From: Planctomycetota bacterium
Lineage (GTDB): Bacteria > Planctomycetota > Phycisphaerae > Phycisphaerales > UBA1924
Reading direction: 5' to 3'
DNA: 64,000 bases
Assembly (NCBI GenBank): GCA_020831805.1
Contig: JAFIFX010000008.1
Location: 1-64,000, forward strand
Shown: positions 54,631-63,620 of the stretch, in pieces
Layout of the letters: each line of letters starts with the position of its first letter
Numbering within the stretch: position 1 is the first letter of the stretch
Notes under the pieces: model-generated
What the model saw: the letters and a program-made list of their open reading frames with translations, nothing else
Database searches by the model: none
Told to the model about the DNA's origin: nothing
Made by a program: the position numbers and the translations under genes

Positions 54631-56208
54631 TCAGCCCACATGCTTCGGGTCGAACGCGTCCTGAAGCGCGTCGGTGAGCACGTTGAAGGCCAGGACGAGC
54701 ACGAACATGAAAAAGGTGGCCGCGCCGATCTGCCAGAAAAACCCGGCGACGACCTCGGGCTGGGAATGGTCGACCATGATGCCCCAACTGGCGCCTTCCT
54801 TGATTCCCAGGCCCAGAAAGGTCAGGACCACCTCGCCCTTGATCGCGGCGATGAAGAGCAGGGACAGGTTGATGAAGATCAGGTGGGCCGTGTTGGGCAG
54901 GATGTGACGCAGGAGGATGCGGCCGCTGCCCGCCCCGATGGAGTTGGCGGCCTGGACGAAGTCGAGCTGCTTGAGCTTGAGGGCCTCGCCGCGGGTCACG
55001 CGGCACGGGCCGATCCAGTAGGTCAGGGCGAATGCGGCGTAGAGCGGGATCAGGGTTCGCTCCAGCTCCGTGCCACGGAACATGAACGCCAGCACGATCA
55101 GCAGCACCAGTTCGGGGATCGAGCTGAAGGTCGAGTAGAGCCAGATGACGGCGTGGTCCACGATCCCGCCAATGTAGCCCGCCGCGGCCCCGATCAGGCT
55201 GCCGAAACCAACCGCGAACAGCGATACAATGACGCCGACCTGGATGGCGACCTTGCCCGAGTAGATCGCCCGGATGAAGATCGATCGGCCCTGGCGATCG
55301 GTGCCGAGCAGCAGCCGCAGGCGGTACAGCACCCCCGGGACACCGCTCGGCATCGGCATGAGCAGTTCGATGTACGGCTCGATGTCGTCGAGCTTGGCGT
55401 CGATCTCGCGGTCGATGCCTTCCAGACGCTCGGCGATGGCCTCCTTGAGTGTCCGGAGCAACTCGGCGTCGTAAAGGGGATCCGGCAACGGCTCGGCGAG
55501 GATCGCTTCGGCCTGGGCGAAAAAATCCTCCGGGTCCAGCGCGGCCAGCGGCGAGTCCGCCGGGACCTGCGGGATCATGTCCTCGAGCTGAAAGCCGACC
55601 TCCTCCAGCGACAGCGAGATCTCCTCCAGCAGGATCAGGACATCCGCGTCCTCGCCTCGGTCCGCGTAGAGGCGTGCGTACGCATCGACCTGCCTGGCGG
55701 CCAGGCGGGTCGCCAGCAGGTTCGCCCGGAGGCGGCGGAGCGAGGACTGCGACTCGAACTCGGCCAGGGCCCGGGTGTGGATGGCCCGCAGCTCGGCCGG
55801 GTCCAGGTCGGCGACACGGCGCTCGGCCAGGGTCAGCCGGGCGAAGTGCTCGTCGAAGTCGCGGCCGACCGGATCGATGCGGTCATAGGAGTCGAGGGTG
55901 GTGCCGATGCGGTTGAGGTGAAAGGCGGTCTGCTCGGTCCGCGCCGTCGGGTGCGCCTTGATCCCGAAACCGGGCAGGTTGGCGGCGCCGACGCGTTCGA
56001 GGGTTCGTTCGGGAAGCAGCGCCCCGAGGACCGGACGCTCGCGGAGGTCGTACGCCCCGCTCCATTGACCGACTTTGGCCACCCCCTCCATGGCCAGGAT
56101 CCACACGAACAACAGCAGGTACACCGAGACGACCGCCATCGCCACCACCGCGAGGCGGTTGCCGAAGAGCTTGCGGAGCGAGGGGGATTCGTTGATGCGG
56201 GCGATCAC
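54631..56208 (-). CDS. Oligopeptide-type ABC permease (OppC/DppC-like) with large insert
   Basis: 525 residues from a GTG that overlaps the oppB-like stop (GTGA). Membrane segment 1 is at about 17-40. The OppC hallmark LGTDRQGRSIFIRAI appears only at about 301-315, followed by the core with five segments and the EAA-like loop QAANSIGAGSGRILLRHILPN. The family is normally about 300 residues. The extra 220 or so residues between segment 1 and the hallmark are helical and charged, on the outer face of the membrane. Together with the OppB-like gene it should form the import channel. Confidence 0.9.
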   Translation of the reverse strand: MIARINESPSLRKLFGNRLAVVAMAVVSVYLLLFVWILAMEGVAKVGQWSGAYDLRERPVLGALLPERTLERVGAANLPGFGIKAHPTARTEQTAFHLNRIGTTLDSYDRIDPVGRDFDEHFARLTLAERRVADLDPAELRAIHTRALAEFESQSSLRRLRANLLATRLAARQVDAYARLYADRGEDADVLILLEEISLSLEEVGFQLEDMIPQVPADSPLAALDPEDFFAQAEAILAEPLPDPLYDAELLRTLKEAIAERLEGIDREIDAKLDDIEPYIELLMPMPSGVPGVLYRLRLLLGTDRQGRSIFIRAIYSGKVAIQVGVIVSLFAVGFGSLIGAAAGYIGGIVDHAVIWLYSTFSSIPELVLLIVLAFMFRGTELERTLIPLYAAFALTYWIGPCRVTRGEALKLKQLDFVQAANSIGAGSGRILLRHILPNTAHLIFINLSLLFIAAIKGEVVLTFLGLGIKEGASWGIMVDHSQPEVVAGFFWQIGAATFFMFVLVLAFNVLTDALQDAFDPKHVG

Positions 56209-57185
56209 GAGAGTCTCACGCGGGGGTCGGCGAGTGCGTAGAGCACATCGGTGAGGATGTTGGACACGATGAACAGGGCGGCGAACAGGGCGGTGAAGGT
56301 CTGGACGACCGGGAAGTCGCTGGTGCGGATGGCGTTGATCAGGGTGCGTCCCATGCCGGGGATGTTGAAGTAGAACTCGACGAGGATCGACCCCGTGACC
56401 ACGAACGGCAGGGAGATCATGATCCGGGTGATGATGGGGATCATGGCGTTCTTGAGCATGTGGACGAACATGACCCGGGCCGTGCCGCAGCCTTTGGCGC
56501 GGGCGGTGCGGATGTAGTCGCGCCGGGTTTCCTCGACCATCACAGCCCGGTAGAAGCGTGTGTCATACCCGAGGGCGACGGTCACATTGATCATGACCGG
56601 CAGGGCGCAGAAGGCGATCCAGTTGGCCGGGTGGTAGAGGAACCAGCGGCTCTCGCCCACGGAGGCGTCCACGGACACCTTGAAGGGCCAGTCGGAGTAC
56701 TGCGTGCTGGGCCAGTAGGCGCCGAAGTACTGGCCCATGATGATGTAGACCAGCACGGAGATACTCATGCCGATGACCGCGATGAACATGAGCGTGCGGT
56801 CGAGCCAGCGGCCGCGGTTGAAGGCCGAGATGAGGCCGACCACGATGGAGATCAGGGCGGTGAAAAACAGCGTCGGGGCCATGACCGCGATGGACGCGGG
56901 GATGGCGTCGAGGATCATGTCGCCGACGGGCCGGTCCTGCTCGAAGGATCGGACCTCGTACTGCCAGAAACGGAGCAGGTCCCAGAGGAACCGGAAGTAC
57001 TGCTCGATGAAGTGCTTGTCCAGCCCCATCTCGGCGCGCCGGGCGTTGATCTCGGCCTCGCTGGGGTTCTTGCCCAGCATCGCGTAGACCGGGTCGTTGA
57101 CGCGCAGCGCCAGCATCAGGAGGAACACGATCGCCAGGAACACCGGGATGTTGTAGAGCGTCCGCCGGACGATGTAGTTCCACAC
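56205..57185 (-). CDS. Oligopeptide-type ABC permease (OppB/DppB-like)
   Basis: 326 residues from a GTG with AGGAG 8 bases upstream. It starts MWNYIVRRTLYNIPVFLAIVF, the usual OppB beginning (RR, then segment 1). Five more membrane segments follow. The EAA-type loop is DYIRTARAKGCGTARVMFVHMLKNA, and GSILVEFYFNIPGMG is the conserved last-loop block. It is the partner of the OppC-like permease. No oppD or oppF ATPase is present in this operon, so the ATPases must be encoded elsewhere. Confidence 0.92.
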   Translation of the reverse strand: MWNYIVRRTLYNIPVFLAIVFLLMLALRVNDPVYAMLGKNPSEAEINARRAEMGLDKHFIEQYFRFLWDLLRFWQYEVRSFEQDRPVGDMILDAIPASIAVMAPTLFFTALISIVVGLISAFNRGRWLDRTLMFIAVIGMSISVLVYIIMGQYFGAYWPSTQYSDWPFKVSVDASVGESRWFLYHPANWIAFCALPVMINVTVALGYDTRFYRAVMVEETRRDYIRTARAKGCGTARVMFVHMLKNAMIPIITRIMISLPFVVTGSILVEFYFNIPGMGRTLINAIRTSDFPVVQTFTALFAALFIVSNILTDVLYALADPRVRLS

Positions 57186-57212
57186 CGCGATGGCTCCTTG
57201 CTTCTCGCGGCG

Positions 57213-59003
57213 TCAGCGGCGGGCGTTGTCCACATCCACGAACTTGTACCAGGAATGGTAGCGTTCGGTGGGGCGAGCATTGAGCATCCACGGGTTGATC
57301 AGGTAGAAGCGTCGGCGGGCCTGGGACCCGATGAACACCGCGTCCTCGATCACCATGTCACGCATCCGCTCGTAGATCGCGGTGCGCTCGGGTCCGGGCC
57401 GCATGGTCAGGATTTTCTCGTACAGCGCGTCGTACTCGGGGTTCTTGTAGTTGTAGTGGTTCGATCCAGGCGCCTCGTTGGGGCCGTAGAAGAGCGCCAG
57501 GTTGTTCTCCGCGTCCGGGTAATCGCTGCTCCACGCGAAGCCGAACATCGGGGCCTGCTTGCGGTTGACGAGCTGGATGAGCGGGGCGAAGTCGAGGAAG
57601 GTCGGCTCGAAAGTCACATTGATCCGGGCGAGCTGGCGGGTCATCATCTCGGCCAGCTGGGTGTTCAGGCTGCTGACCGAGGTGTAGAACCGGATCGGCG
57701 GCAGACCGCGTCCGTCGGGATAGCCGGCCTCGGCAAGCTTCTGGCGGGCCCGGTTCAGGTCGGGGCCGCGGTAGCTGACGGGGGCGCGACCGCCCTCGGG
57801 GTGACCGTCGAGACCGGGGGGGATCGGACCGTCGTACACCAGTGGCAGTCCGTTGTAGAACACCTGGTTGATCTCATCGAGATCGATGGCCAGCGTGATG
57901 GCCTGACGCAGGGCCCGCTTTTCGGGCGTGTAACCGCCGAGGAGTTCGTCCTCCATGTTGAAGCCGCGGAAGATGAAGTCGAGCAGCAGGTCGTCGTGGG
58001 CCCGCACACCGCGGTTGATGTAGGCCTCGCGCAGCGAGCCGGACGCGCGATCGAACGCCTCCAGGAAGTACTCCTCCGGAACCTGGATGTAGCCGAGGTT
58101 GCCCTGGTTGAACTCCAGCCACATCGGCTGGTCCTGCACATACATCGTGAACTCGATGCGGTCGACGAACGGAACACGCTGGCCGGCGGGGCGGTGCAGC
58201 CGCGCGCGTCGGTCCTCGCGGCTCCATTGGTCGGCCGCGGGATAGCGGACCTCGTGGTAGTTCGGGTTGCGGTTGCCGGTCAGTGACTGCTTGGGCACGA
58301 AGGTGTCCAGCACGAACGGCCCGGTGCCGACGGGTCGGAAGCCGAAGTCCCGCCCGTAGTGCTCGACCGCCTCCTTGGGTACCACCGAGGTCTGGAACAT
58401 GCTCAGGATGTACAGGAACCGATAGATCGGCTGGCGGAGGACGATCTCGAACTCAAGATCGTTGATCTTGCGGAAGCCCTCGATCGGCGCGTCGTAATCG
58501 AACGACCCGGTCTCTTCCTGAGCCGCGAAAGCCTCATCGAGGCCGGCGATGGTGTTCTCGAGCAGCCACCAGTTCTGCAGGCCGGTGGCCCTGCGGTCGG
58601 CGATCCGCTTGAGGGAGTAGAAGACATCATCGGTGATCACGGTGCGGCCGCGCCCGCCCGGGAAGCATCGGTTGTCGTGGAACCGAACCCCTTCCTTGAG
58701 CCGGAACCGCCAGGTCTTGCCGTCGTCCTCGGTGGTGGGCATCTCGGCGAGCAGGAGCGGCTCGAGCTGGGTCGGGTCCGCGTAGTTGTTGACGAGCAGG
58801 GTCTCGTAGAACTGGGAAGCCGCCATCGCGTCATAGGTGGTCGAGCCGCGTCCGGGGTCGATGCTGCGGGGCCCGTCGGTCCGCATGGGGAGCTGGAGAA
58901 CCTTCAGGTCCCCCCGCTGCGTCTCCGCGGCCGCCGCGGGGTGCAGCATCCCCAGGCCGATCACCGCGAAAGCCAGGCTCGTGAGGGTCTTCTTCCAACG
59001 CAT
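57213..59003 (-). CDS. Extracellular solute-binding protein, family 5 (peptide/oligopeptide)
   Basis: 596 residues from the ATG at 59003 (GGAGG 7 bases upstream). A signal peptide ends LGMLHPAAAAE. The SBP_bac_5 fold is indicated by PLLLAEMPTTEDDGKTWRFRLKEGVRFHD in the usual block, DVFYSLKR, PVGTGPFVLD and RQAITLAIDLDEI. The long open frame upstream crosses the divergent BioF-like gene and is not used. The protein should capture peptides or similar ligands and deliver them to the OppB/OppC-like permeases that follow after 27 bases. There is no lipobox cysteine, so it is probably periplasmic. Confidence 0.92.
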   Translation of the reverse strand: MRWKKTLTSLAFAVIGLGMLHPAAAAETQRGDLKVLQLPMRTDGPRSIDPGRGSTTYDAMAASQFYETLLVNNYADPTQLEPLLLAEMPTTEDDGKTWRFRLKEGVRFHDNRCFPGGRGRTVITDDVFYSLKRIADRRATGLQNWWLLENTIAGLDEAFAAQEETGSFDYDAPIEGFRKINDLEFEIVLRQPIYRFLYILSMFQTSVVPKEAVEHYGRDFGFRPVGTGPFVLDTFVPKQSLTGNRNPNYHEVRYPAADQWSREDRRARLHRPAGQRVPFVDRIEFTMYVQDQPMWLEFNQGNLGYIQVPEEYFLEAFDRASGSLREAYINRGVRAHDDLLLDFIFRGFNMEDELLGGYTPEKRALRQAITLAIDLDEINQVFYNGLPLVYDGPIPPGLDGHPEGGRAPVSYRGPDLNRARQKLAEAGYPDGRGLPPIRFYTSVSSLNTQLAEMMTRQLARINVTFEPTFLDFAPLIQLVNRKQAPMFGFAWSSDYPDAENNLALFYGPNEAPGSNHYNYKNPEYDALYEKILTMRPGPERTAIYERMRDMVIEDAVFIGSQARRRFYLINPWMLNARPTERYHSWYKFVDVDNARR

Positions 59004-59058
59004 CGGCGGTCCTCCGGCTCGTATGGGATCTGTGTGGATACGCCCCCGCCCGGGTCGG

Positions 59059-59064
59059 ATCCTA
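59059..59064 (-). promoter_or_regulatory. Candidate -10 box of the binding-protein operon
   Basis: TAGGAT on the minus strand, 55 bases before the ATG. No convincing -35 is visible. It joins the other TAGGAT and TAGGCT boxes seen in the window. Confidence 0.3.
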
Positions 59065-59177
59065 GCGGAAGCCCGCTTGCGACTCCACCGCGAACGGGGC
59101 CGATCGAACCGCGCCCGGGGTTCTACTGTCCGGAACCGCTCGGATCGACCGCCCGCTGACACCGTTCGCAACGCCGC

Positions 59178-60299
59178 ATGACCGCACCGCCCGCCCACGC
59201 ATGTTCCGCCACCGCCATCGACCTGGCCGGCCGTCGCATCACAAGCTTCGGGGGGTGCAACTACCTCGGGCTGGCCCAGCACCCGGGTGTCGTGCGGGCC
59301 GCGGCCGACGCGATGGCCCGCTACGGGCTGAGCACGACCGCCAGCCGCGAGACCACGGGCAACACCCGCGTCCACGCAGCGCTGGAGGCCGCCGTCACGG
59401 CGTTCTGCGGGCACGAGGCCGGCCTGCTGGTGCCGGACGGCTACACCGCCAACATCGCCGCGATGCAGGCCCTGGCCCGCGTGGGCGTTCGCGCCGCGGT
59501 CCTTGACGAGCGGGCCCACGCGAGCCTGCGCGACGCGGCGCAGGCGGCCGGGATGCGGGTCTCGACCTTCACCCACCTCGACGCCGCCGACGCGCACGCG
59601 GCCCTGCGGGCCTGCGATGGTCCGGCCGTGCTCGCGACCGATTCGGTCTTCTCCGCCGACGGAGCGCTCGCGCCCAGTGCGGCGTTGCTGGAATCCCTGC
59701 GTCCCGGCGACCATCTGCTGCTCGACGACTGCCACGGCCTCGCCGTGCTGGGCCGCGAAGGCCGGGGCACGCCCGATCATCTCGGCCTGCGATCGGACCG
59801 GCTGGTCGTGACGGTCACGCTGGCCAAGGGCCTGGGCTGCGCGGGCGGGCTCGTGATGGGACCCCGCAACCTCGTGGACACGGCGACCCGCCACGCCACG
59901 GCGTACATCTGCACCACGCCCTGCTCGCCCGCGCTCGCCGCGGCGGCCCTGGAGTCACTGCGTGCCCTGACCGGTGAACCGGACCGGCTCGCGCGGCTCC
60001 GGGCGAACACCGCCGCGCTGCGGGGCCGGCTCGCCGGGGCCTTCGGCGTCGACCGCGACCATCCCGTGCCGATCATCGCGTTCACCGCCGGTACGCCGGA
60101 TGACATGATGGCCATGCACACGGCCACGCTCAGCGCGGGCATGCTCGCGCCGCTGGTCTCCTACCCCGGCGGCCCGGCGCCGGTGTACTTCCGGCTGAGC
60201 GTCTCTTCCGAACACACGACCGACGACATCGACCGCCTCGCGGAACTGCTCTGCGAACACGCCCCCGACACCCTAAATGAGACGGGAACCGCCCGATGA
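59178..60299 (+). CDS. Alpha-oxoamine synthase family protein (BioF/KBL-like)
   Basis: 373 residues. PLP fold-type I: the NYLGLAQHP start (28-36), DDCHG with D184 and H186, and the Schiff-base lysine K217 in TVTLAKGLGCAGG. This family condenses an acyl-CoA with an amino acid (8-amino-7-oxononanoate synthase, 2-amino-3-ketobutyrate ligase, serine palmitoyltransferase). The sequence is closest in style to BioF, but no other biotin gene is present, so the substrate is not certain. It overlaps the following phosphatase gene by ATGA. The start is not supported by a clear Shine-Dalgarno. Confidence 0.85.
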   Translation: MTAPPAHACSATAIDLAGRRITSFGGCNYLGLAQHPGVVRAAADAMARYGLSTTASRETTGNTRVHAALEAAVTAFCGHEAGLLVPDGYTANIAAMQALARVGVRAAVLDERAHASLRDAAQAAGMRVSTFTHLDAADAHAALRACDGPAVLATDSVFSADGALAPSAALLESLRPGDHLLLDDCHGLAVLGREGRGTPDHLGLRSDRLVVTVTLAKGLGCAGGLVMGPRNLVDTATRHATAYICTTPCSPALAAAALESLRALTGEPDRLARLRANTAALRGRLAGAFGVDRDHPVPIIAFTAGTPDDMMAMHTATLSAGMLAPLVSYPGGPAPVYFRLSVSSEHTTDDIDRLAELLCEHAPDTLNETGTAR

Positions 60300-61084
60300 C
60301 CACCCTGCCGCCCGATCTCGATTTCGCCGTGCGCACCGCCCGTGCCGCGGGCGCGCTGACCATGAAGTGGTTCCAGTCCGCCCGGCTGGTCGCGGAGGGT
60401 AAGGACGACGGCTCTCCGGTGACCCAGGCGGACCGGGAGGCCGAGCGGTTCGTGCGCGACGCCGTCTCCGAAGCCTTCCCCGGCGACGGCGTGATCGGCG
60501 AGGAGTTCCCGCCGCTGGAATCCACGACGGGGCGGACCTGGGTGGTCGACCCGATCGACGGGACCCGGTCGTTCGTGCAGGGGGTGCCGCTGTTCGGGAC
60601 GATGCTGGCGTGCATGGTCGAGAACGAGCCGACGGTGGGCGTGATCGCGATGCCAGGGCTGGACGAGTGCGTGGCCGCCCAGAGCGGGTACGGCTGCTGG
60701 TGGTGGCGCGGATCGGGCGATCCGACCCGCGCCTCGGTTTCCGATCGGGCCGAACTCCGCGGCGCCGTGCTCCTGTCCACCTCCACCGAGTACTACCGCG
60801 AACCGCGCCACAAACGCGGCTGGGCCGGGTTCGACGATCTCGGCGCGGTCACCCGCGGCTGGTCGGACTGCTACGCCTTCGTGCTGCTGGCCACCGGGCG
60901 GGCCGACGCGGTAATCGAGCCGGGCGTGAAGCTCTGGGACATCGCCGCGGTCCCGCCCATCATCAACGAGGCGGGCGGCGTGTGGACCGATGTCGACGGC
61001 AACCACGACCTCCACGCCGGCTCGATCATCGCCAGCAACGGCCACATCCACGGCGCGGTGCTGGAGGTCATGCGCACGGCCTGA
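60296..61084 (+). CDS. Inositol-monophosphatase family phosphatase (histidinol-phosphatase-like)
   Basis: 262 residues. Metal-binding motifs are GEEFPP (E69/E70) and VVDPIDGTRSF (D85, D88, with G-T). The C-terminal motif is KLWDIAAVPPIINEAGG, in which the Asp is the third metal ligand. The length and the TQADREAE start fit HisN-type histidinol-phosphatases or general IMPases. The ATGA overlap with the BioF-like gene means the two are co-translated, which hints at one pathway, but I cannot name it. Confidence 0.87.
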   Translation: MTTLPPDLDFAVRTARAAGALTMKWFQSARLVAEGKDDGSPVTQADREAERFVRDAVSEAFPGDGVIGEEFPPLESTTGRTWVVDPIDGTRSFVQGVPLFGTMLACMVENEPTVGVIAMPGLDECVAAQSGYGCWWWRGSGDPTRASVSDRAELRGAVLLSTSTEYYREPRHKRGWAGFDDLGAVTRGWSDCYAFVLLATGRADAVIEPGVKLWDIAAVPPIINEAGGVWTDVDGNHDLHAGSIIASNGHIHGAVLEVMRTA

Positions 61085-61090
61085 CCCTGC

Positions 61091-61825
61091 TCAGCGATCG
61101 GCGATGATCGCCCAGATCCGACGCTGCGCATCGTTGTTGTCCGGGCTCAACCCGACGGACTCCGACAGCGGCTCGTCGAACGCGCTCCGCGGGGTCCACC
61201 GCACGCCCGCGTCGGTGAACAGGGTGTACACACCATCGACATGGCGCGAATCGAGCCGATCGGGCAGGCCCACACCGTCGCCCACCAGCGGCCCGAGCGG
61301 GAGATCGGACAGCCGGACCATGCTCGGCGGGAACTCGGCGAACCCCCAGTCGACAAACGGGGCGGACGCGTAGCCGCCCTCGACATTCACCCCCGGCGTG
61401 CCGGGAGGCCAAGGGTTGTCCGGCGTGTTGAACCGCTGCCCCTCGGCGGACTCGGACGGGCAGTACAGCGCCTCCGGGGCTTCCAGCAGCCCGGCCCGTT
61501 CCAGGCGGCCGAAAAGCACGAAGAGGTTGCTGGTGCCCGAATACACCATGGTGTTCCACTGCAACCGCCCGCCGCGGTAGCCCAGGGGCACGCGGTCCTG
61601 CCAGTCGTTAGCGTAGATCGCGAGGGTCTGGTGCAGGGACCGGAGATTGGCCTGACACTTGACCCGCCGGGCCGAGTCGCGGGCCGAGGAGATCGCGGGC
61701 AGCAGGATCCCGATCAGCACCGCGATGATGGCGATGACCACCAGCAACTCGATCAGCGTGAACCCCCCCGCGCGGGGGGCGGGCCGGCTCGGCCGTTCAT
61801 GCGAGATGCAAGGGGAGCGGATCAA
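61091..61825 (-). CDS. Prepilin-type N-terminal domain protein (planctomycete DUF1559-like style)
   Basis: About 244 residues. The signal is APRAGG followed by [22 protein letters not shown], with Gly at -1 and Glu at +5. [19 protein letters not shown] is the conserved follow-up in planctomycete prepilin-like proteins. The soluble part ([12 protein letters not shown], and [15 protein letters not shown]) is like the H-X9-DG proteins of that group. A TTG at 61825 has AAGGA 7 bases upstream. A GTG at 61843 is an alternative, and there is no suitable ATG. It is not part of the gsp operon. Its role is unknown. Confidence 0.75.
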   Translation of the reverse strand: MIRSPCISHERPSRPAPRAGGFTLIELLVVIAIIAVLIGILLPAISSARDSARRVKCQANLRSLHQTLAIYANDWQDRVPLGYRGGRLQWNTMVYSGTSNLFVLFGRLERAGLLEAPEALYCPSESAEGQRFNTPDNPWPPGTPGVNVEGGYASAPFVDWGFAEFPPSMVRLSDLPLGPLVGDGVGLPDRLDSRHVDGVYTLFTDAGVRWTPRSAFDEPLSESVGLSPDNNDAQRRIWAIIADR

Positions 61826-61993
61826 GCGGGTTTCCTTGGTCACCGAGGAGGGATTCAATAGGCCCGTCCCGGGCGACAGCCCGGGCCGTGGCCGACGGAT
61901 CGGCACGGCGAACGCCGAGAACGGACCATAGCCCGGCGCGTCCACCAGCACGCAAAAGCCCTGCCTCCCCCCGACCACCCGGAGCCACCACCC

Positions 61994-63562
61994 ATGCTGC
62001 TCACCACCGCGGCCCTCGCGGGCGCCCTCGCCATGCTGCCGCTCGCCGACCCCGCCCCCCACGCGATCAGCCTGGAAGCCATCGGGACCATCCGCCTCGG
62101 CCCGTTCATGAGCGAGGCCGCCGAGATCGTCGTGCATGACGCGGCGTCGCAGCGGCTGTTCGTCGTCAACGGCCACACCAACGCGATCGACATCCTCTCG
62201 ATCGCGGACCCGACCACGCCCGAACGCATCGGCTCGATCGACCTGCGCCCGTTCGGCGGCGCGGTCAACTCCGTCGACACGCACTCCGGGCTGGTCGCCA
62301 CGGCGATCAACGGGTTCGAGCGGACCGACCCCGGACGCATGGTGCTGTTCGACACCGACGGCCGGTTCGTGAGCCTGGTTCAGGTGGGCGCGATGCCCGA
62401 CATGGTGATCTTCACCCCCGACGGACGCCGGATCCTGACCGCGGATGAGGGCGAGCCGTCCCACGATTACGCGATCGACCCGGAGGGAACGGTCAGCATT
62501 ATCGACCTGCCCGAGGATCCGCGTCGCCTCGGCCAGCACCATGTCCGAACCGCCGACTTCCGACGCTTCAACGACGCTGACCTCGACCCGAGCATCCGCG
62601 TCTTCGGCCCCGGGGCGACCGTCGCGCAGGACTTCGAGCCCGAGTACATCACCGTCACCCCGGATTCATCCACGGCCTATGTGACACTCCAGGAAAACAA
62701 CGCCATCGCCGTGGTCGACATCGGCTCGGCGACCGTCACCGGCCTGATCCCGCTCGGCTTCAAGGACCATTCGTTGCCGGGCAACGGCTTCGACGCGTCC
62801 GACCGCAACCCTCGGATCCGGATCCGGCCCTGGCCCGTCTTCGGGATGTACCAGCCGGACACCATCAAGGGCTACACCGCGGCCGACGGCCTGTTCTATC
62901 TGGTGACCGCCGACGAGGGGGACACACGCAACTACGCCGGTTTCAGCGAGATCGCCCGTGTCCGCGACCTGCCCCTCTGCCCGGAGGCCTTCCCCAACGC
63001 ACACGACCTCCAGGCCCCGGAGAACCTCGGACGCCTCCAGGTCACCACCACCCTCGGCCGCAACGAGGACGGGCTGTTCGAACGCCTGTACGCGTTCGGG
63101 ACCCGGGGCTTCAGCATCCGCACCCCGGACGGCACGATCGTGTTCGAGTCCGGCGACGAGTTCGAACGCATCACCGCCGAACGCGCCCCGGAAGCGTTCA
63201 ACACCGACAGCCAGCCCGACGCGCCCTCCAAGAACCGCTCCGACAACCGCGGCCCGGAGCCCGAGGCCCTGGCCATCGGCCAGGTCGGCGACCGGATCTA
63301 CGCCTTCATCGGCCTTGAGCGAACCGGCGGCATCATGATCTATGACATCACCGTGCCCGCCGAGTCCGTGTTCGTCGACTACTGGACCAACCGCGTCATG
63401 CCGGCCGGGAGCGGTTCAGAAGAAGCGGGCGACCTCGGGCCGGAATGCCTTCTGTTCATCCCGGCCGAGCACAGCCCGACGGGCGGGGCACTGCTGGTCT
63501 CGGCCAACGAGATCTCGAGCACGGTGACGATCCACCGGATCGTGCCGCGCACAAAAGAATGA
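61994..63562 (+). CDS. Exported propeller protein (choice-of-anchor I type)
   Basis: 522 residues. A short signal peptide ([20 protein letters not shown]) precedes a YVTN-like beta-propeller: [64 protein letters not shown] and [17 protein letters not shown] in separate blades. The [11 protein letters not shown] and [10 protein letters not shown] blocks are typical of the choice-of-anchor I family seen in marine bacteria. Some relatives carry sorting domains, but this one ends without one. Metal or phosphate binding has been suggested for similar proteins, and I cannot confirm it here. Confidence 0.8.
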   Translation: MLLTTAALAGALAMLPLADPAPHAISLEAIGTIRLGPFMSEAAEIVVHDAASQRLFVVNGHTNAIDILSIADPTTPERIGSIDLRPFGGAVNSVDTHSGLVATAINGFERTDPGRMVLFDTDGRFVSLVQVGAMPDMVIFTPDGRRILTADEGEPSHDYAIDPEGTVSIIDLPEDPRRLGQHHVRTADFRRFNDADLDPSIRVFGPGATVAQDFEPEYITVTPDSSTAYVTLQENNAIAVVDIGSATVTGLIPLGFKDHSLPGNGFDASDRNPRIRIRPWPVFGMYQPDTIKGYTAADGLFYLVTADEGDTRNYAGFSEIARVRDLPLCPEAFPNAHDLQAPENLGRLQVTTTLGRNEDGLFERLYAFGTRGFSIRTPDGTIVFESGDEFERITAERAPEAFNTDSQPDAPSKNRSDNRGPEPEALAIGQVGDRIYAFIGLERTGGIMIYDITVPAESVFVDYWTNRVMPAGSGSEEAGDLGPECLLFIPAEHSPTGGALLVSANEISSTVTIHRIVPRTKE

Positions 63563-63597
63563 CCGGGCCGCCCGAGGGAAGCGGGGCGACCCGGTCA
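63560..63597. terminator. Inverted repeat between convergent genes
   Basis: TGACCGGG and CCCGGTCA form the outer stem, with a second inner CGCCC/GGGCG pairing. It starts at the stop codon of the propeller gene. There is no T-run on either side, so it may act as a 3'-end structure rather than a classic terminator. Confidence 0.45.
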
Positions 63598-63620
63598 AGA
63601 GACAGTCGATCACGGATGAC

